Both the position numbers and the translations under genes were made by a program. A DNA stretch of 12,357 nucleotides, from positions 1 through 12,357 of the forward strand of contig JACQZL010000349.1 of NCBI GenBank assembly GCA_016213865.1, read 5' to 3'. This DNA comes from Candidatus Rifleibacteriota bacterium. Its GTDB lineage: Bacteria > UBP17 > UBA6191 > JACPRK01. Each line of letters starts with the position of its first letter. Position 1 is the first letter of the stretch. The notes under the pieces were generated by a model. It was not told where the DNA came from and searched no databases. It saw only the letters and a list, made by a program, of their open reading frames with translations. Shown here piece by piece: positions 1-8,314 of the stretch.

Positions 1-1
1 A

Positions 2-97
2 CTCGGTGACAGCAGAGGGGCCGATGCGCTGAAATCCCGCGTATCGGCCAGGGCCAGCTGCGGGTCGACGGCCAGGCGCATCCGGGAGGGCCAATGA
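2..97 (+). CDS. 3' end of an upstream gene (partial, unidentified)
   Basis: A reading frame is open from the left edge of the window and ends with TGA at 95-97. This stop overlaps the ATG of the next gene as ATGA, the usual sign of translational coupling. The 31 visible residues are Arg- and Ala-rich (ending RRIREGQ) and show no recognisable domain. If real, the gene is co-transcribed with the hybrid kinase and could be another signalling protein, but that is a guess from position alone. The other forward frames stop at 10 and 32, so a shorter upstream gene ending at 32 is the alternative. Confidence 0.35.
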   Translation, partial: LGDSRGADALKSRVSARASCGSTARRIREGQ

Positions 98-3000
98 CCT
101 CTCCAGGCCAGTCGATTCTGATCGTCGACGATAGCGCGGTGAACCTGTCGTGGTTGGAAGCGACGCTGGCTTCGCCGGGCGTCACCCTCATCAAGGCACT
201 GGGTGGCGAACAGGCGTTGGCGGCCACGTTCGAGCGCGATTTTGCGCTGGCCCTCATCGACGTCCAGATGCCGGAGATGGACGGTCACGAACTGGCCGAG
301 CGCCTCCGGGCGAATCCTCGGACCCGGCATCTGCCCATCATCTTCATCACCGCCTCCGATGACTCCGAGGCGGCAAGGTCCAGAGGATACGGTGCCGGAG
401 CGGTCGACTACATCGTCAAGCCGTGCAATGGGTCCTTCCTGAGGGCCAAGGTCCAGGTGTTCCTCGAACTCGATCGGCAGCGACGAGAACTGCTCGAGAA
501 CGAGCATCGGCAGGAAGCTCTCGTCAAGCTCAGGACCCAGGACCTGTCCAGGGCCCTGGACGAACTGGGCCTGCAACGAGACGACGCCCAGAAGACGGCC
601 CGGGAGCGGGACGCGCTGCTCCGCGCAACGCGAACTGTTCTGACCGAGCCTCGGTTCGAACTCGCGGCCGGGCAGATCTTCGAACTCTGCCGCGAACTGG
701 TTGGAGCCAAGGTCGGTTACTTCGCCCTGCATTCCCAAGGCCAGCCGATTGAAGTAGGGCTCGCCCTCGAGCAGGTCGGGGTCACCTATCCCGTGGCTCG
801 CGACCGTCCGACGCCCGTCCCGGGCCCGGACGAAGGGGCCAACGGCGGCGGTGGAGTGCTCTGCGACAACGATTACGCCCCCAGCGAGTGGCAGGTGCCT
901 ATTCCGAGCGGGCCCGTTCCACTCGAGAGCGTCCTCTTCGCGCCGGTCCGGGCCGCGGCCGAGGTCGTGGGATGGCTGGCCCTGGCCAACAAGCCAGGCG
1001 GATTCACCGAGGACGACGCCAGGCTCGGGAGGGCCTTTGCCGAGATCGCTTCGGTCGCCCTGAAGAACTGGATGGCGAGCCAGGCCCTCGAACGCAGCGA
1101 GAGTCGGTTCCGCGCCTTCTTCGAGAACGCTCCGGACTACTGCTTCATCTTGTCACCGGCCGGGCGCGTCATGGACGCGAATCGCGCGGCGCTCGAGACG
1201 CTCGAGTGGCAACCGGATGAACTGGTCGGACAGCCGCTCGCCGCCATCTTCGCGCCGGAGTCGGAGCCGCTCGTCAGACAGGCCTTCGAGACCTACGGGC
1301 GCGCCGGCTCGGTGGTCAACGAGGAGCTGACCGTTCTGGCGAAGGGCGGCGAGAGACGGACCGTCCTTCTCTCGATCAACGGAGTTCGAGACGGGCGCGG
1401 CGACCTGCTCCATTCGCTCTGCGTGCAGCGGGACATCACCGAGCGCAAGCACTCGGAAGGCGAGCGCGCCGCCGCCCGCATGCGTCGCGAGTCGCTCAAT
1501 CTGCTGCAGCACTCTCTGCTCGCTTCGGCCCCCCTGGCCGAGAAGCTCACAAGCATCACCGCGGCCATCGTCAGGCTGTTCGACGCCGACTTCTGCCGCA
1601 TCTGGCTCATCCGCCCCGGCGATCGGTGCGAAACGGGTTGCGTCCATGCCTCCGGCGCGGACAATCCCAACCTCTGCCGCCACCGCGATCGATGTCTGCA
1701 CCTGGTGGCAAGCTCGGGCCGCTACACCCACACCGATGGGCTGATGCACAGTCGGGTTCCCATCGGCTGCTACAAGATCGGCGGCATCGCCTCGGAGGGC
1801 TGCCGCAGCTTCTTGACCAATGAGGCGACGGTCGACCCTCAGGTCCACGACCACGACTGGGCGCGCCGTCTCGGGCTCACCGGCTTCGCGGGCTACCAGC
1901 TCCGCATGCCGGATGGACCCGCGCTGGGCGTTCTCGCGCTCTTCTCGAAGCATGCCATCTCTCCGGACGACGACTCCAGACTCGAAGGCCTGAGCAGCAC
2001 CATCGGGCTGGTCGTCCAGAAGGCTGCCGCCGAAGAGGCCCAGGCGCGGCTCGAGACCCAGCTCAGAAGCGCTCAGAAGATGGAAGCCATCGGGAACCTC
2101 GCGGGAGGGATTGCCCACGACTTCAACAACTTGCTCACGGTGATCCTCGGCAACACCGGCTTTGCGCTGGACGAAGTCGGCGAGGGCGAGCCGCTGCGCG
2201 ACGCTTTGCTGGAGATCCAGATGGCCGGGGACAGGGCCGCGGGACTCACCCGGCAGTTGCTGGCCTTTGGCCGCAGGCAGAGGCTGCAGCCCAGGCTGCT
2301 CGCACTCAATCAGGTCATCGCGGATCTCGAGAAGATGCTCCGGCGGATCATCGGCGAGGATGTGGAGCTATCGCTGGTGCTGGCGGCCGACCTCGGCCTG
2401 ACGATGGCGGATCCGGGCCAGATCGAGCAGGTGGTCATGAACCTCGTGGTCAACGCTCGCGACGCGATGCCCGAGGGGGGAAGACTCACCATCGAAACCC
2501 GCAACGTCGACCTCGAGACGGCTCGCGCCTCGGGCGACGGCCGGGCGAAGCCTGGTCCGCAGGTGCTTCTCGCGGTCAGCGATTCGGGCTGCGGGATGTC
2601 CCCGCAGACGCTGGAGCGGATCTTCGAGCCGTTCTTCACCACCAAGGAGAAGGGGAAAGGAACGGGGCTGGGGCTCGCCACGGTCCACGGCATCGTGGCG
2701 CAGAGCGGTGGCGCCCTGGAGGTGCAGAGCACGCCCGGCGCCGGGACCACCTTCAAGCTCTGGTTCCCGCGGGTTCCCGCGGCGACGCTGCCCACGTCGG
2801 AGCGCCCGGCGGCCGCGGCGCGCGCCTCCGGTAGCGAGACCATCCTGGTAGTCGAAGACGATGAGACGGTGCGCGACCTCGCCAGCCGGATCCTCAGCGC
2901 CGCCGGCTATGCCGTGCTGACCGCGGCGAACGGTCCGGAGGCCCTGCAGGTGAGTGAGACTCACCAGGCCCCCATCGACCTCCTGTTCACCGATACGGTG

Positions 3001-3222
3001 ATGCCTCAGATGAGCGGAGCGGTGGTGGCGAACCGCCTGCTGGCGAAGAGGCCGGGGCTCTCGGTTCTCTTCACGTCGGGATACGCCGACACCACGGGCG
3101 CGGGGGCGGTCCCGAGCGGCCCGGCTGCCTCCTTCCTCGGAAAACCCTTCACGGCCGATTCCCTGACGCGCAAGGTCCGCGACGTTCTGGACAGCAGACA
3201 ATCGCCTCCCGGCCGCTCGTGA
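94..3222 (+). CDS. hybrid sensor histidine kinase (REC-GAF-PAS-GAF-HisKA-HATPase-REC)
   Basis: This is a 1042-residue soluble phosphorelay kinase with no signal peptide or membrane segment. Domains in order: N-terminal receiver (about 7-128, acceptor D56, K109); a charged helical linker, likely coiled coil (130-175); GAF (about 178-325); PAS (about 335-452); a Cys-rich GAF (about 470-655); HisKA with phospho-acceptor H675 in IAHDFNNL; HATPase with N-box N787, G1 DSGCG (830-834) and G2 GKGTGLGL (854-861); and a C-terminal receiver with DD 922-923, acceptor D967 and K1017. All catalytic residues are present, so it should autophosphorylate and relay internally. The second GAF carries Cys 512, 516, 528, 534, 559 and 570, which suggests a bound metal, cluster or redox switch (inference). 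The start is chosen for GGGAGGG at 84-90. It converges on the haem-motif kinase gene with a 21-base gap. Its output and signal are unknown, and the N-terminal receiver suggests input from another kinase. Confidence 0.93.
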   Translation: MTSPGQSILIVDDSAVNLSWLEATLASPGVTLIKALGGEQALAATFERDFALALIDVQMPEMDGHELAERLRANPRTRHLPIIFITASDDSEAARSRGYGAGAVDYIVKPCNGSFLRAKVQVFLELDRQRRELLENEHRQEALVKLRTQDLSRALDELGLQRDDAQKTARERDALLRATRTVLTEPRFELAAGQIFELCRELVGAKVGYFALHSQGQPIEVGLALEQVGVTYPVARDRPTPVPGPDEGANGGGGVLCDNDYAPSEWQVPIPSGPVPLESVLFAPVRAAAEVVGWLALANKPGGFTEDDARLGRAFAEIASVALKNWMASQALERSESRFRAFFENAPDYCFILSPAGRVMDANRAALETLEWQPDELVGQPLAAIFAPESEPLVRQAFETYGRAGSVVNEELTVLAKGGERRTVLLSINGVRDGRGDLLHSLCVQRDITERKHSEGERAAARMRRESLNLLQHSLLASAPLAEKLTSITAAIVRLFDADFCRIWLIRPGDRCETGCVHASGADNPNLCRHRDRCLHLVASSGRYTHTDGLMHSRVPIGCYKIGGIASEGCRSFLTNEATVDPQVHDHDWARRLGLTGFAGYQLRMPDGPALGVLALFSKHAISPDDDSRLEGLSSTIGLVVQKAAAEEAQARLETQLRSAQKMEAIGNLAGGIAHDFNNLLTVILGNTGFALDEVGEGEPLRDALLEIQMAGDRAAGLTRQLLAFGRRQRLQPRLLALNQVIADLEKMLRRIIGEDVELSLVLAADLGLTMADPGQIEQVVMNLVVNARDAMPEGGRLTIETRNVDLETARASGDGRAKPGPQVLLAVSDSGCGMSPQTLERIFEPFFTTKEKGKGTGLGLATVHGIVAQSGGALEVQSTPGAGTTFKLWFPRVPAATLPTSERPAAAARASGSETILVVEDDETVRDLASRILSAAGYAVLTAANGPEALQVSETHQAPIDLLFTDTVMPQMSGAVVANRLLAKRPGLSVLFTSGYADTTGAGAVPSGPAASFLGKPFTADSLTRKVRDVLDSRQSPPGRS

Positions 3223-3243
3223 GCCAGCCCGGCCGCTCGCCCG

Positions 3244-4884
3244 TCAGGCGTGGACGAGGGGCGGCGGTTCCTGCTGAGGCGGGTGGGGCTGGCGGGTCAG
3301 CCGCAGGCGGAAGGTGGTCCCCTTCCCTGCCTGCGACTCGACGGCGATGTCGTAGCCGTGGCTGCGCATCACTCCGTAGACGACGGCCAGCCCCAGGCCC
3401 ACGCCGCCCTCCTCGCCCTTGGTCGAGTAGAACGGCTCGAAGATCTGATCGAGCTTGTCGGCGGCGATTCCGACCCCCGTGTCGCTGATGGCGATCTCGA
3501 TGCGGTCGCCCTCGGAGCGCAGCCGCACTCCGAGCACGCCGGAGGGCACGCCGTTCATCGCCTCGACGGCGTTCATCATCAGGGCGATGAGCGCCTGCTG
3601 GATCTGGCCGGCATCGCAGATCAGCTCGTCGTCGGTGCCCAGGAGCGCGGTCTCGAGCTTGATCTCGGCCAGCTCCAGCTTGTGCTTCAAGAGCATCAGG
3701 CTGCGCTGGACGATCTCGTCGAGATGGGCCGGCGCCGTGGCGGTGCTCGACTGCCGGGCGAAGCTCAGGAGGTTCCGAACGATGCCACCGCATCGGACCG
3801 ATTCGCGCTGGATGAGCTCCACGAAGTGGCCCAACTCCTTGCGCGACTCGTCGGGGAGTTGCTCGCCCTTGAGCTGGCGATCGACCAGCTTGGCGTAGTT
3901 GAGGATGCCGGCAAGTGGGTTGTTCAGCTCGTGGGCCACGGTCGCGGCCAGCTTGCCGAGCGAGGCCATCTTGTCCATGTGGGCGACCTGCCGCTGGACC
4001 CGGCCGAGCTGCTCGGTCTTCTCGACCACCCGCTTCTCGAGCTGATCGGACCAGGCGGTCAGCTCCTGACGGGCCGTTCTCAGTTCGTTGGTCATGCGGT
4101 TGAAGGCCTTGCCCAGCCGCCCCAGCTCGTCGTCGGTGCGGACCTCGACCTGCGTCTGCAAGTCGCCCGCGGCGACCTTCTGGGTGCCGGCGTAGATGCG
4201 CAGTACCGGCCTGACGACGACCCGGTTGATGAAGAGACCGGTGCCGAGGGCGACGATGAGCAGCATCGCCAGCGTCGCCCAGGTGAGCTGCGAACGGGCC
4301 GAAGAGATGGCGCGTTCCATGAATCCCATCGACATCTGCACGTCCAGGACTCCGAGGATGGTCTGATCGGCGCGATGGGCGTGGCAGGCGGCGGTGGAGC
4401 AGCTGGTCTCGTTGCGGATGGGGCTGATGAGGCCCAGGATCCGTTCGCCATCATGGGATTGGAACTGACGGAACCGGCGCGACGGTTCGACCGAGGGGGT
4501 GGTGAGCCCCTGAGCGTGGCAGTTCACGCAGGCCTCGGCCCGCTGGTTGACCTTCGTTCCGATCTCGCCGTCGGCGGCCGAGAAGATGATGGTGCCCTGC
4601 TTGTCGTAAACGCGGATGCTGGCGACGTCCGGGCTGCGCGCGAGGTTGCGGATGGTGTGGTGGATGTCCTCCTTGCGGTTGAGGAGCATCCCGTAGTGGG
4701 TGGCGCGCTTGATCAGCTCGCTCGTGCGCTGGACGTCGCGCTCCGCCAGGTCGGTCAGGTGGGTGCGGGTCGTGTTGAAACTCACCATCGCATAGACGAC
4801 GGTCACCGCCCCGATGACCGGCAACAGGTAGAGCAGGAGCCGGAAGGCCACCGACCGCATGAAGAAGGCAACGCCGTTACCCAT
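3244..4884 (-). CDS. membrane sensor histidine kinase with two c-type haem motifs in the periplasmic domain
   Basis: The 546-residue protein has a transmembrane helix (about 12-33), a periplasmic sensor (34-200), a second helix (201-222), HAMP (about 222-274), a coiled linker, HisKA with H318 in VAHELNNPL, and HATPase with N438 in the N-box, G1 DTGVG (468-472) and G2 GGVGLGLA (493-500). The sensor holds CVNCH (119-123) and CSTAACH (162-168), a standard CXXCH and a rarer CX4CH motif. Both are known to bind covalent c-type haem when matured in the periplasm, so a di-haem redox or ligand sensor is likely. ATG 4884 is preferred because GAGGTG lies at 4891-4896. The frame is open upstream to a GTG at 4971, but that start lies inside a repeat and would put extra residues before the membrane helix. 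With the sigma-54 regulator at 5815-7179 it probably forms a two-component pair; the protease gene lies between them. No receiver or output domain is attached. Confidence 0.92.
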   Translation of the reverse strand: MGNGVAFFMRSVAFRLLLYLLPVIGAVTVVYAMVSFNTTRTHLTDLAERDVQRTSELIKRATHYGMLLNRKEDIHHTIRNLARSPDVASIRVYDKQGTIIFSAADGEIGTKVNQRAEACVNCHAQGLTTPSVEPSRRFRQFQSHDGERILGLISPIRNETSCSTAACHAHRADQTILGVLDVQMSMGFMERAISSARSQLTWATLAMLLIVALGTGLFINRVVVRPVLRIYAGTQKVAAGDLQTQVEVRTDDELGRLGKAFNRMTNELRTARQELTAWSDQLEKRVVEKTEQLGRVQRQVAHMDKMASLGKLAATVAHELNNPLAGILNYAKLVDRQLKGEQLPDESRKELGHFVELIQRESVRCGGIVRNLLSFARQSSTATAPAHLDEIVQRSLMLLKHKLELAEIKLETALLGTDDELICDAGQIQQALIALMMNAVEAMNGVPSGVLGVRLRSEGDRIEIAISDTGVGIAADKLDQIFEPFYSTKGEEGGVGLGLAVVYGVMRSHGYDIAVESQAGKGTTFRLRLTRQPHPPQQEPPPLVHA

Positions 4885-4920
4885 CAGGAGCACCTCGAAA
4901 GTCGAGAGGGAGGCGAACAG

Positions 4921-4935
4921 GCAAGCCATCGGCCC
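4921..4935 (-). promoter_or_regulatory. weak candidate sigma-54 promoter for the haem-motif kinase gene
   Basis: Read on the minus strand, GGGCCGATGGCTTGC has the -24 GG and -12 GC elements at the correct 12-base offset and an intact TTGC. The -24 box starts GGGC rather than TGGC and the base after TTGC is C. Transcription would start near 4910, about 25 bases before the kinase ATG and just upstream of its GAGGTG ribosome site. The match is clearly poorer than the two promoters in the divergent region, and GC-rich DNA gives chance matches. Confidence 0.25.
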
Positions 4936-4950
4936 GGAGGGGAACAGATC

Positions 4951-5047
4951 ATCACAGAGACACAGAGACACAGAGACACAGAGGGGGAGTTGATTCCACG
5001 AAGGCTACCTGTTTCTCTGTGCCTCTGTGCCTCTGTGCCTCTGTGAT
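4951..5047. repeat. inverted repeat made of tandem 8-base CACAGAGA/G units
   Basis: The left arm (about 4951-4985) is four tandem 8-base units, three CACAGAGA then CACAGAGG. The right arm (about 5014-5047) is the reverse complement, three CACAGAGG and one CACAGAGA, both flanked by AT/ATC. The 34-base arms pair almost fully, with A/G differences tolerated as G-U pairs in RNA, around a 28-base spacer. It lies between the archaemetzincin stop and the kinase start, so it may shape transcript stability or read-through between them. Translations of this kind of sequence (LCLCASV, HRGTEAQRHRE) recur as spurious ORFs in many environmental genomes, so it is probably a member of a dispersed repeat family (recollection, not a search). 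No transposase is adjacent. Confidence 0.85.
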
Positions 5048-5107
5048 ACCTGTCCTGGCATGCAGGGAAGGCTTGCACCGCGCCTTTGTAACTTCCACCT
5101 CGCTCGT

Positions 5108-5662
5108 TCATGGCCGCCTCCCGGGGAGGAGCGGCGGAGCGGAGCGCACGCGGGCGGTGCAGCGCCGGCAGAAGCGGACCAGCTTGAGGTCGATCTCCTC
5201 GACGTAGGTGGAGCTGTGCATGACGCAGGAGGCGTCGGCGCAGTGGACCAGGCCGTAGGTGTGGCCCAGCTCGTGGACGGCCTCCTTGCGGAGACGCTGG
5301 TCGAGCAGGCCAAGGTCGGGAGGCAGGCCGTACATCTCGGGGCGCAGGCGGTGGGCCGAGACGACCGCGGCCCGGCCCTCGAGCTGGGCCTCGCCGAAGA
5401 CATAGGTGAGGACCGGGATGAAGAGGTCGACGCCGCAGACGCCCAGGACGCGGCGAGTCTCGTCGATCGGCTCGCGCAGGAGAAGCGCCAGAAGGGAGCG
5501 CGAGTTGTATTGACCTCGAGCGGGCTCGAAGGTCTGCTCGGGATCGAAGGTGGGGAGGTGGACGTCCGAGTCGCCCCCGAAGCTCTGCTCGAGGCAAGTT
5601 CGGAGACCGCCGAGCAGGTGATCGTGGCTCCCCAGGTAGAAGGGAACGACGGTGAGGCCCAT
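5108..5662 (-). CDS. amzA: archaemetzincin-family zinc metalloprotease
   Basis: The 184-residue protein carries the archaemetzincin signature. HELGHTYGLVH (130-140) supplies the three zinc-binding histidines H130, H134 and H140 and the catalytic E131. It continues with C141, C146, the Met-turn M148 and a distal CRRC pair (165-168). In archaemetzincins of known structure these cysteines hold a second, structural zinc. Length is normal for the family, and no signal peptide is visible, so it should be cytoplasmic. Substrates of bacterial members are unknown. The ATG at 5662 lacks a strong ribosome site. It lies in the same orientation between the sigma-54 regulator gene and the haem-motif kinase gene, with repeats on both sides, so it may be co-transcribed with them. 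A role in turning over a regulator or cytochrome-maturation protein is only a guess from position. Confidence 0.93.
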   Translation of the reverse strand: MGLTVVPFYLGSHDHLLGGLRTCLEQSFGGDSDVHLPTFDPEQTFEPARGQYNSRSLLALLLREPIDETRRVLGVCGVDLFIPVLTYVFGEAQLEGRAAVVSAHRLRPEMYGLPPDLGLLDQRLRKEAVHELGHTYGLVHCADASCVMHSSTYVEEIDLKLVRFCRRCTARVRSAPPLLPGRRP

Positions 5663-5742
5663 CCGCTAGACGTGCTGCCGCCCGCGGGAGCAGGCCCCTA
5701 CCATGGCGGGACCCCGCCCAAGGGACTGGCTGGCAGAGTCTT

Positions 5743-5787
5743 CCCCCTCCGTTCGTCCTGAGCTTGTCGAAGGATGGACGGAGGGGG
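5743..5787. repeat. REP-like palindromic repeat between the regulator and protease genes
   Basis: CCCCCTCCGT (5743-5752) pairs perfectly with ACGGAGGGGG (5778-5787). The stem continues inward through TCGTCCT against AGGATGG(A) with two G-U pairs, giving about 17 pairs around an 11-base loop. The core CCTGAGCTTGTCGAAGG is a widely recurring palindrome in environmental and proteobacterial genomes, giving spurious SFDKLRTNG or FVLSLSKD translations (recollection, not a search). It sits about 28 bases past the stop of the sigma-54 regulator. No U-run follows, so it fits a REP-type mRNA-stabilising or attenuating hairpin better than a classic intrinsic terminator. Confidence 0.8.
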
Positions 5788-5814
5788 CCGCCATACAGTC
5801 TGGACACGGAGGGC

Positions 5815-7179
<1,365 letters not shown>

Positions 7180-7201
7180 AGCCCTTCCAGACGGATCCCG
7201 T

Positions 7202-7219
7202 CCGCCCCGGCCGGGGCGG
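7202..7219. promoter_or_regulatory. perfect 18-base GC palindrome upstream of the regulator gene
   Basis: CCGCCCCGGCCGGGGCGG is a perfect palindrome, 23 bases before the regulator start codon and beside a second small one, GACGGATCCCGTC (7190-7202). It could be an operator, a 5' leader hairpin for the regulator mRNA, or simply a chance product of GC-rich DNA. No promoter boxes could be placed confidently around it. Confidence 0.35.
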
Positions 7220-7241
7220 GCGTGTGCCGCCCGTCACTATA

Positions 7242-7262
7242 GCACTCGCCCACGCCGAGTGC
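7242..7262 (-). terminator. short hairpin just past the GcvH-like gene stop
   Basis: GCACTCG (7242-7248) and CGAGTGC (7256-7262) form a perfect 7-base stem with a 7-base loop, beginning 4 bases after the stop codon on the minus strand. The transcript then reads TATAGTGACGG with no U-run, so termination would be partial at best. It may separate the GcvH-like gene from the regulator gene 86 bases downstream, or merely protect the 3' end. Confidence 0.4.
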
Positions 7263-7265
7263 AGG

Positions 7266-8015
7266 CTACGAAAGGAGTTCCTGGACGATGGCGAGATAGC
7301 GCCGGGGGCCGAGCATCTGAGGCAAGGTGGTGAGTCGCTCGCCTCCGTCGTTGAGCGTGACGCCGACGCCGGAATCCGGAGTCAACAGATGCATTGCGAC
7401 CTGGCGCCGGAAGCGCTGCAGGTCCAGGCGGACGCGCTCGACCGCCTCGGGGGCATGGGCGAGCCCGGTGAACCACTCGTGGCAGTGGTCGGCATCGACC
7501 TCCAGCTCCGCGAGCCATCCTTCGTCGTAGGGCGACCGCAGGAGCAGGGCGGGATCGTCGCGCAGCGCGGGGTTCGCGAGGCGCACCGTGCCCGGGCAGG
7601 GCGAGCGCAGGGGGAGACTTCCCAGGGTCGATTCGACGACCGCGACGGCATCGCCGCGCTGGACCGCTTGACCGGGCTCGGGGCTGGTCACCGAGAGGAT
7701 GGAGTCGATGAGGTGAACGGCGAAGGCGTCGATGCCGATCCGGACGCGGCCCGGCTGGGCGGGCTGGACCCAGACGTGACTGGAGCGGTAGAGACGATCG
7801 TCGGGGAAGACCCAGAGCCCGCAACGCTGGCTGCCGGCCGCGTCGCCCGAGGCGGCCGCGCGGGGTTCTCCGCGCAGCGCGGCATCGAGAGCGCAGTGCT
7901 CGCAGTCGAAGGCCCGATCGCAGAGCTTGTAGGAGAGTAGGCCGGCGCTCATCCAGATGCACGGCTGCGCATCGGGCGGGAGCGCCTGGTTGGTGGAGCG
8001 AGATGATCGAGTCAC
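7266..8015 (-). CDS. GcvH-like protein lacking the lipoyl lysine, with N-terminal four-Cys motif
   Basis: The 249-residue protein has two parts. Residues 18-49 hold PCIWMSAGLLSYKLC...FDCEHC, four cysteines spaced C-X12-C-X5-C-X2-C (19, 32, 38, 41), which suggests a bound metal or Fe-S cluster (inference). Residues about 74-175 match the glycine-cleavage H-protein fold: SHVWV, IGIDAFAVHLID, the PxPG..VQRGD turn, VVEST, RSPCPGTV, NPAL and SPYDEGWL. At the place of the lipoylated lysine in the H-protein motif ESVKA, this protein reads ESTLG, so the lysine is Leu131. It should not be lipoylated there and is unlikely to serve glycine cleavage; no gcvT or gcvP is nearby. A C-terminal DGG...GPRRYLAIVQELL stretch is shared with the protein at 8567-9619. 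No membrane segment is seen. GTG 8015 is chosen for AGGAAG 5 bases upstream; an earlier GTG at 8069 has no ribosome site. A sigma-54 promoter lies at 8112-8126. Confidence 0.82.
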   Translation of the reverse strand: MTRSSRSTNQALPPDAQPCIWMSAGLLSYKLCDRAFDCEHCALDAALRGEPRAAASGDAAGSQRCGLWVFPDDRLYRSSHVWVQPAQPGRVRIGIDAFAVHLIDSILSVTSPEPGQAVQRGDAVAVVESTLGSLPLRSPCPGTVRLANPALRDDPALLLRSPYDEGWLAELEVDADHCHEWFTGLAHAPEAVERVRLDLQRFRRQVAMHLLTPDSGVGVTLNDGGERLTTLPQMLGPRRYLAIVQELLS

Positions 8016-8111
8016 GTGTTCTTCCTCGAGACGAGTCGTCCGGGACCGGGAGCAAGCTTGGCGGACCACCCGATGCGGGTGGCCGCGAGAGTTGGGGCCG
8101 AAAGCAGGGAA

Positions 8112-8126
8112 GCAAGGTTGACGCCA
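8112..8126 (-). promoter_or_regulatory. sigma-54 promoter facing the minus-strand GcvH-like gene
   Basis: On the minus strand TGGCGTCAACCTTGC matches the -24/-12 consensus TGGCAC-N5-TTGC, with GG and GC exactly 12 bases apart and T following TTGC. Transcription would start near 8100, about 85 bases before the chosen GTG. Extended by a few bases it reads TTGGCGTCAACCTTGCTT, very like the plus-strand promoter at 8498-8512. The sigma-54 regulator is two genes downstream in the same direction, so autoregulation of the block is possible. Confidence 0.72.
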
Positions 8127-8174
8127 ACTGGGGGACGGGGTGTCCCGGACCGGCGAGTCTCCAGCATGGGGGCC

Positions 8175-8197
8175 GGTGACAGCCGCCGGCGGTCACC
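8175..8197. promoter_or_regulatory. 23-base imperfect palindrome in the divergent region
   Basis: GGTGAC and GTCACC flank GCCG and CGGC around a central base, with only one mismatched pair besides the centre. It lies about 75 bases upstream of the predicted minus-strand transcription start, a suitable place for an activator or repressor site. It differs in sequence from the GTGTAG/CGGCA repeats nearby, so it may bind a different protein. Confidence 0.4.
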
Positions 8198-8222
8198 AGT
8201 CGTCGACGTCGAAAGCCAACCT

Positions 8223-8242
8223 GAGTGTAGAAAATGTCGGCA
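8223..8242. promoter_or_regulatory. upstream copy of a 20-base GTGTAG...TCGGCA repeat (candidate activator site)
   Basis: GAGTGTAGAAAATGTCGGCA is identical at 18 of 20 positions to 8315-8334, exactly 92 bases downstream in the same orientation. It lies about 130 bases upstream of the predicted minus-strand start and about 290 upstream of the plus-strand start. It is followed by TGCC, giving a short GGCATGCC palindrome with tighter spacing than the full site at 8315-8356. Confidence 0.5.
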
Positions 8243-8314
8243 TGCCTCGGTCGGCGTCCGCCTCCATTTCCCGCAATTCTCCAGCGTTGATGCGCAAGAG
8301 GGCTGCATCGGCGG

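Noticed and set aside
1153..2118. 321-codon minus-strand frame inside the hybrid kinase
   Set aside because: Lies opposite the PAS and GAF domains of a clearly coding gene and shows no domain of its own.
4885..4971. N-terminal extension of the haem-motif kinase to the GTG at 4971
   Set aside because: The extension starts inside the repeat and lacks a ribosome site, while ATG 4884 has GAGGTG at good spacing directly before the membrane helix.
3250..5046. 598-codon plus-strand frame opposite the haem-motif kinase
   Set aside because: Antisense shadow of a complete histidine kinase; its end runs into the CACAGAG repeat and it has no domain.
4951..5047. Possible CRISPR array
   Set aside because: Units are 8 bases and contiguous with no unique spacers, and the two halves are inverted.
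7266..8015. Authentic glycine-cleavage H protein
   Set aside because: The lipoylated lysine is replaced by leucine, the protein is about twice the usual length, and no other glycine-cleavage gene is present.
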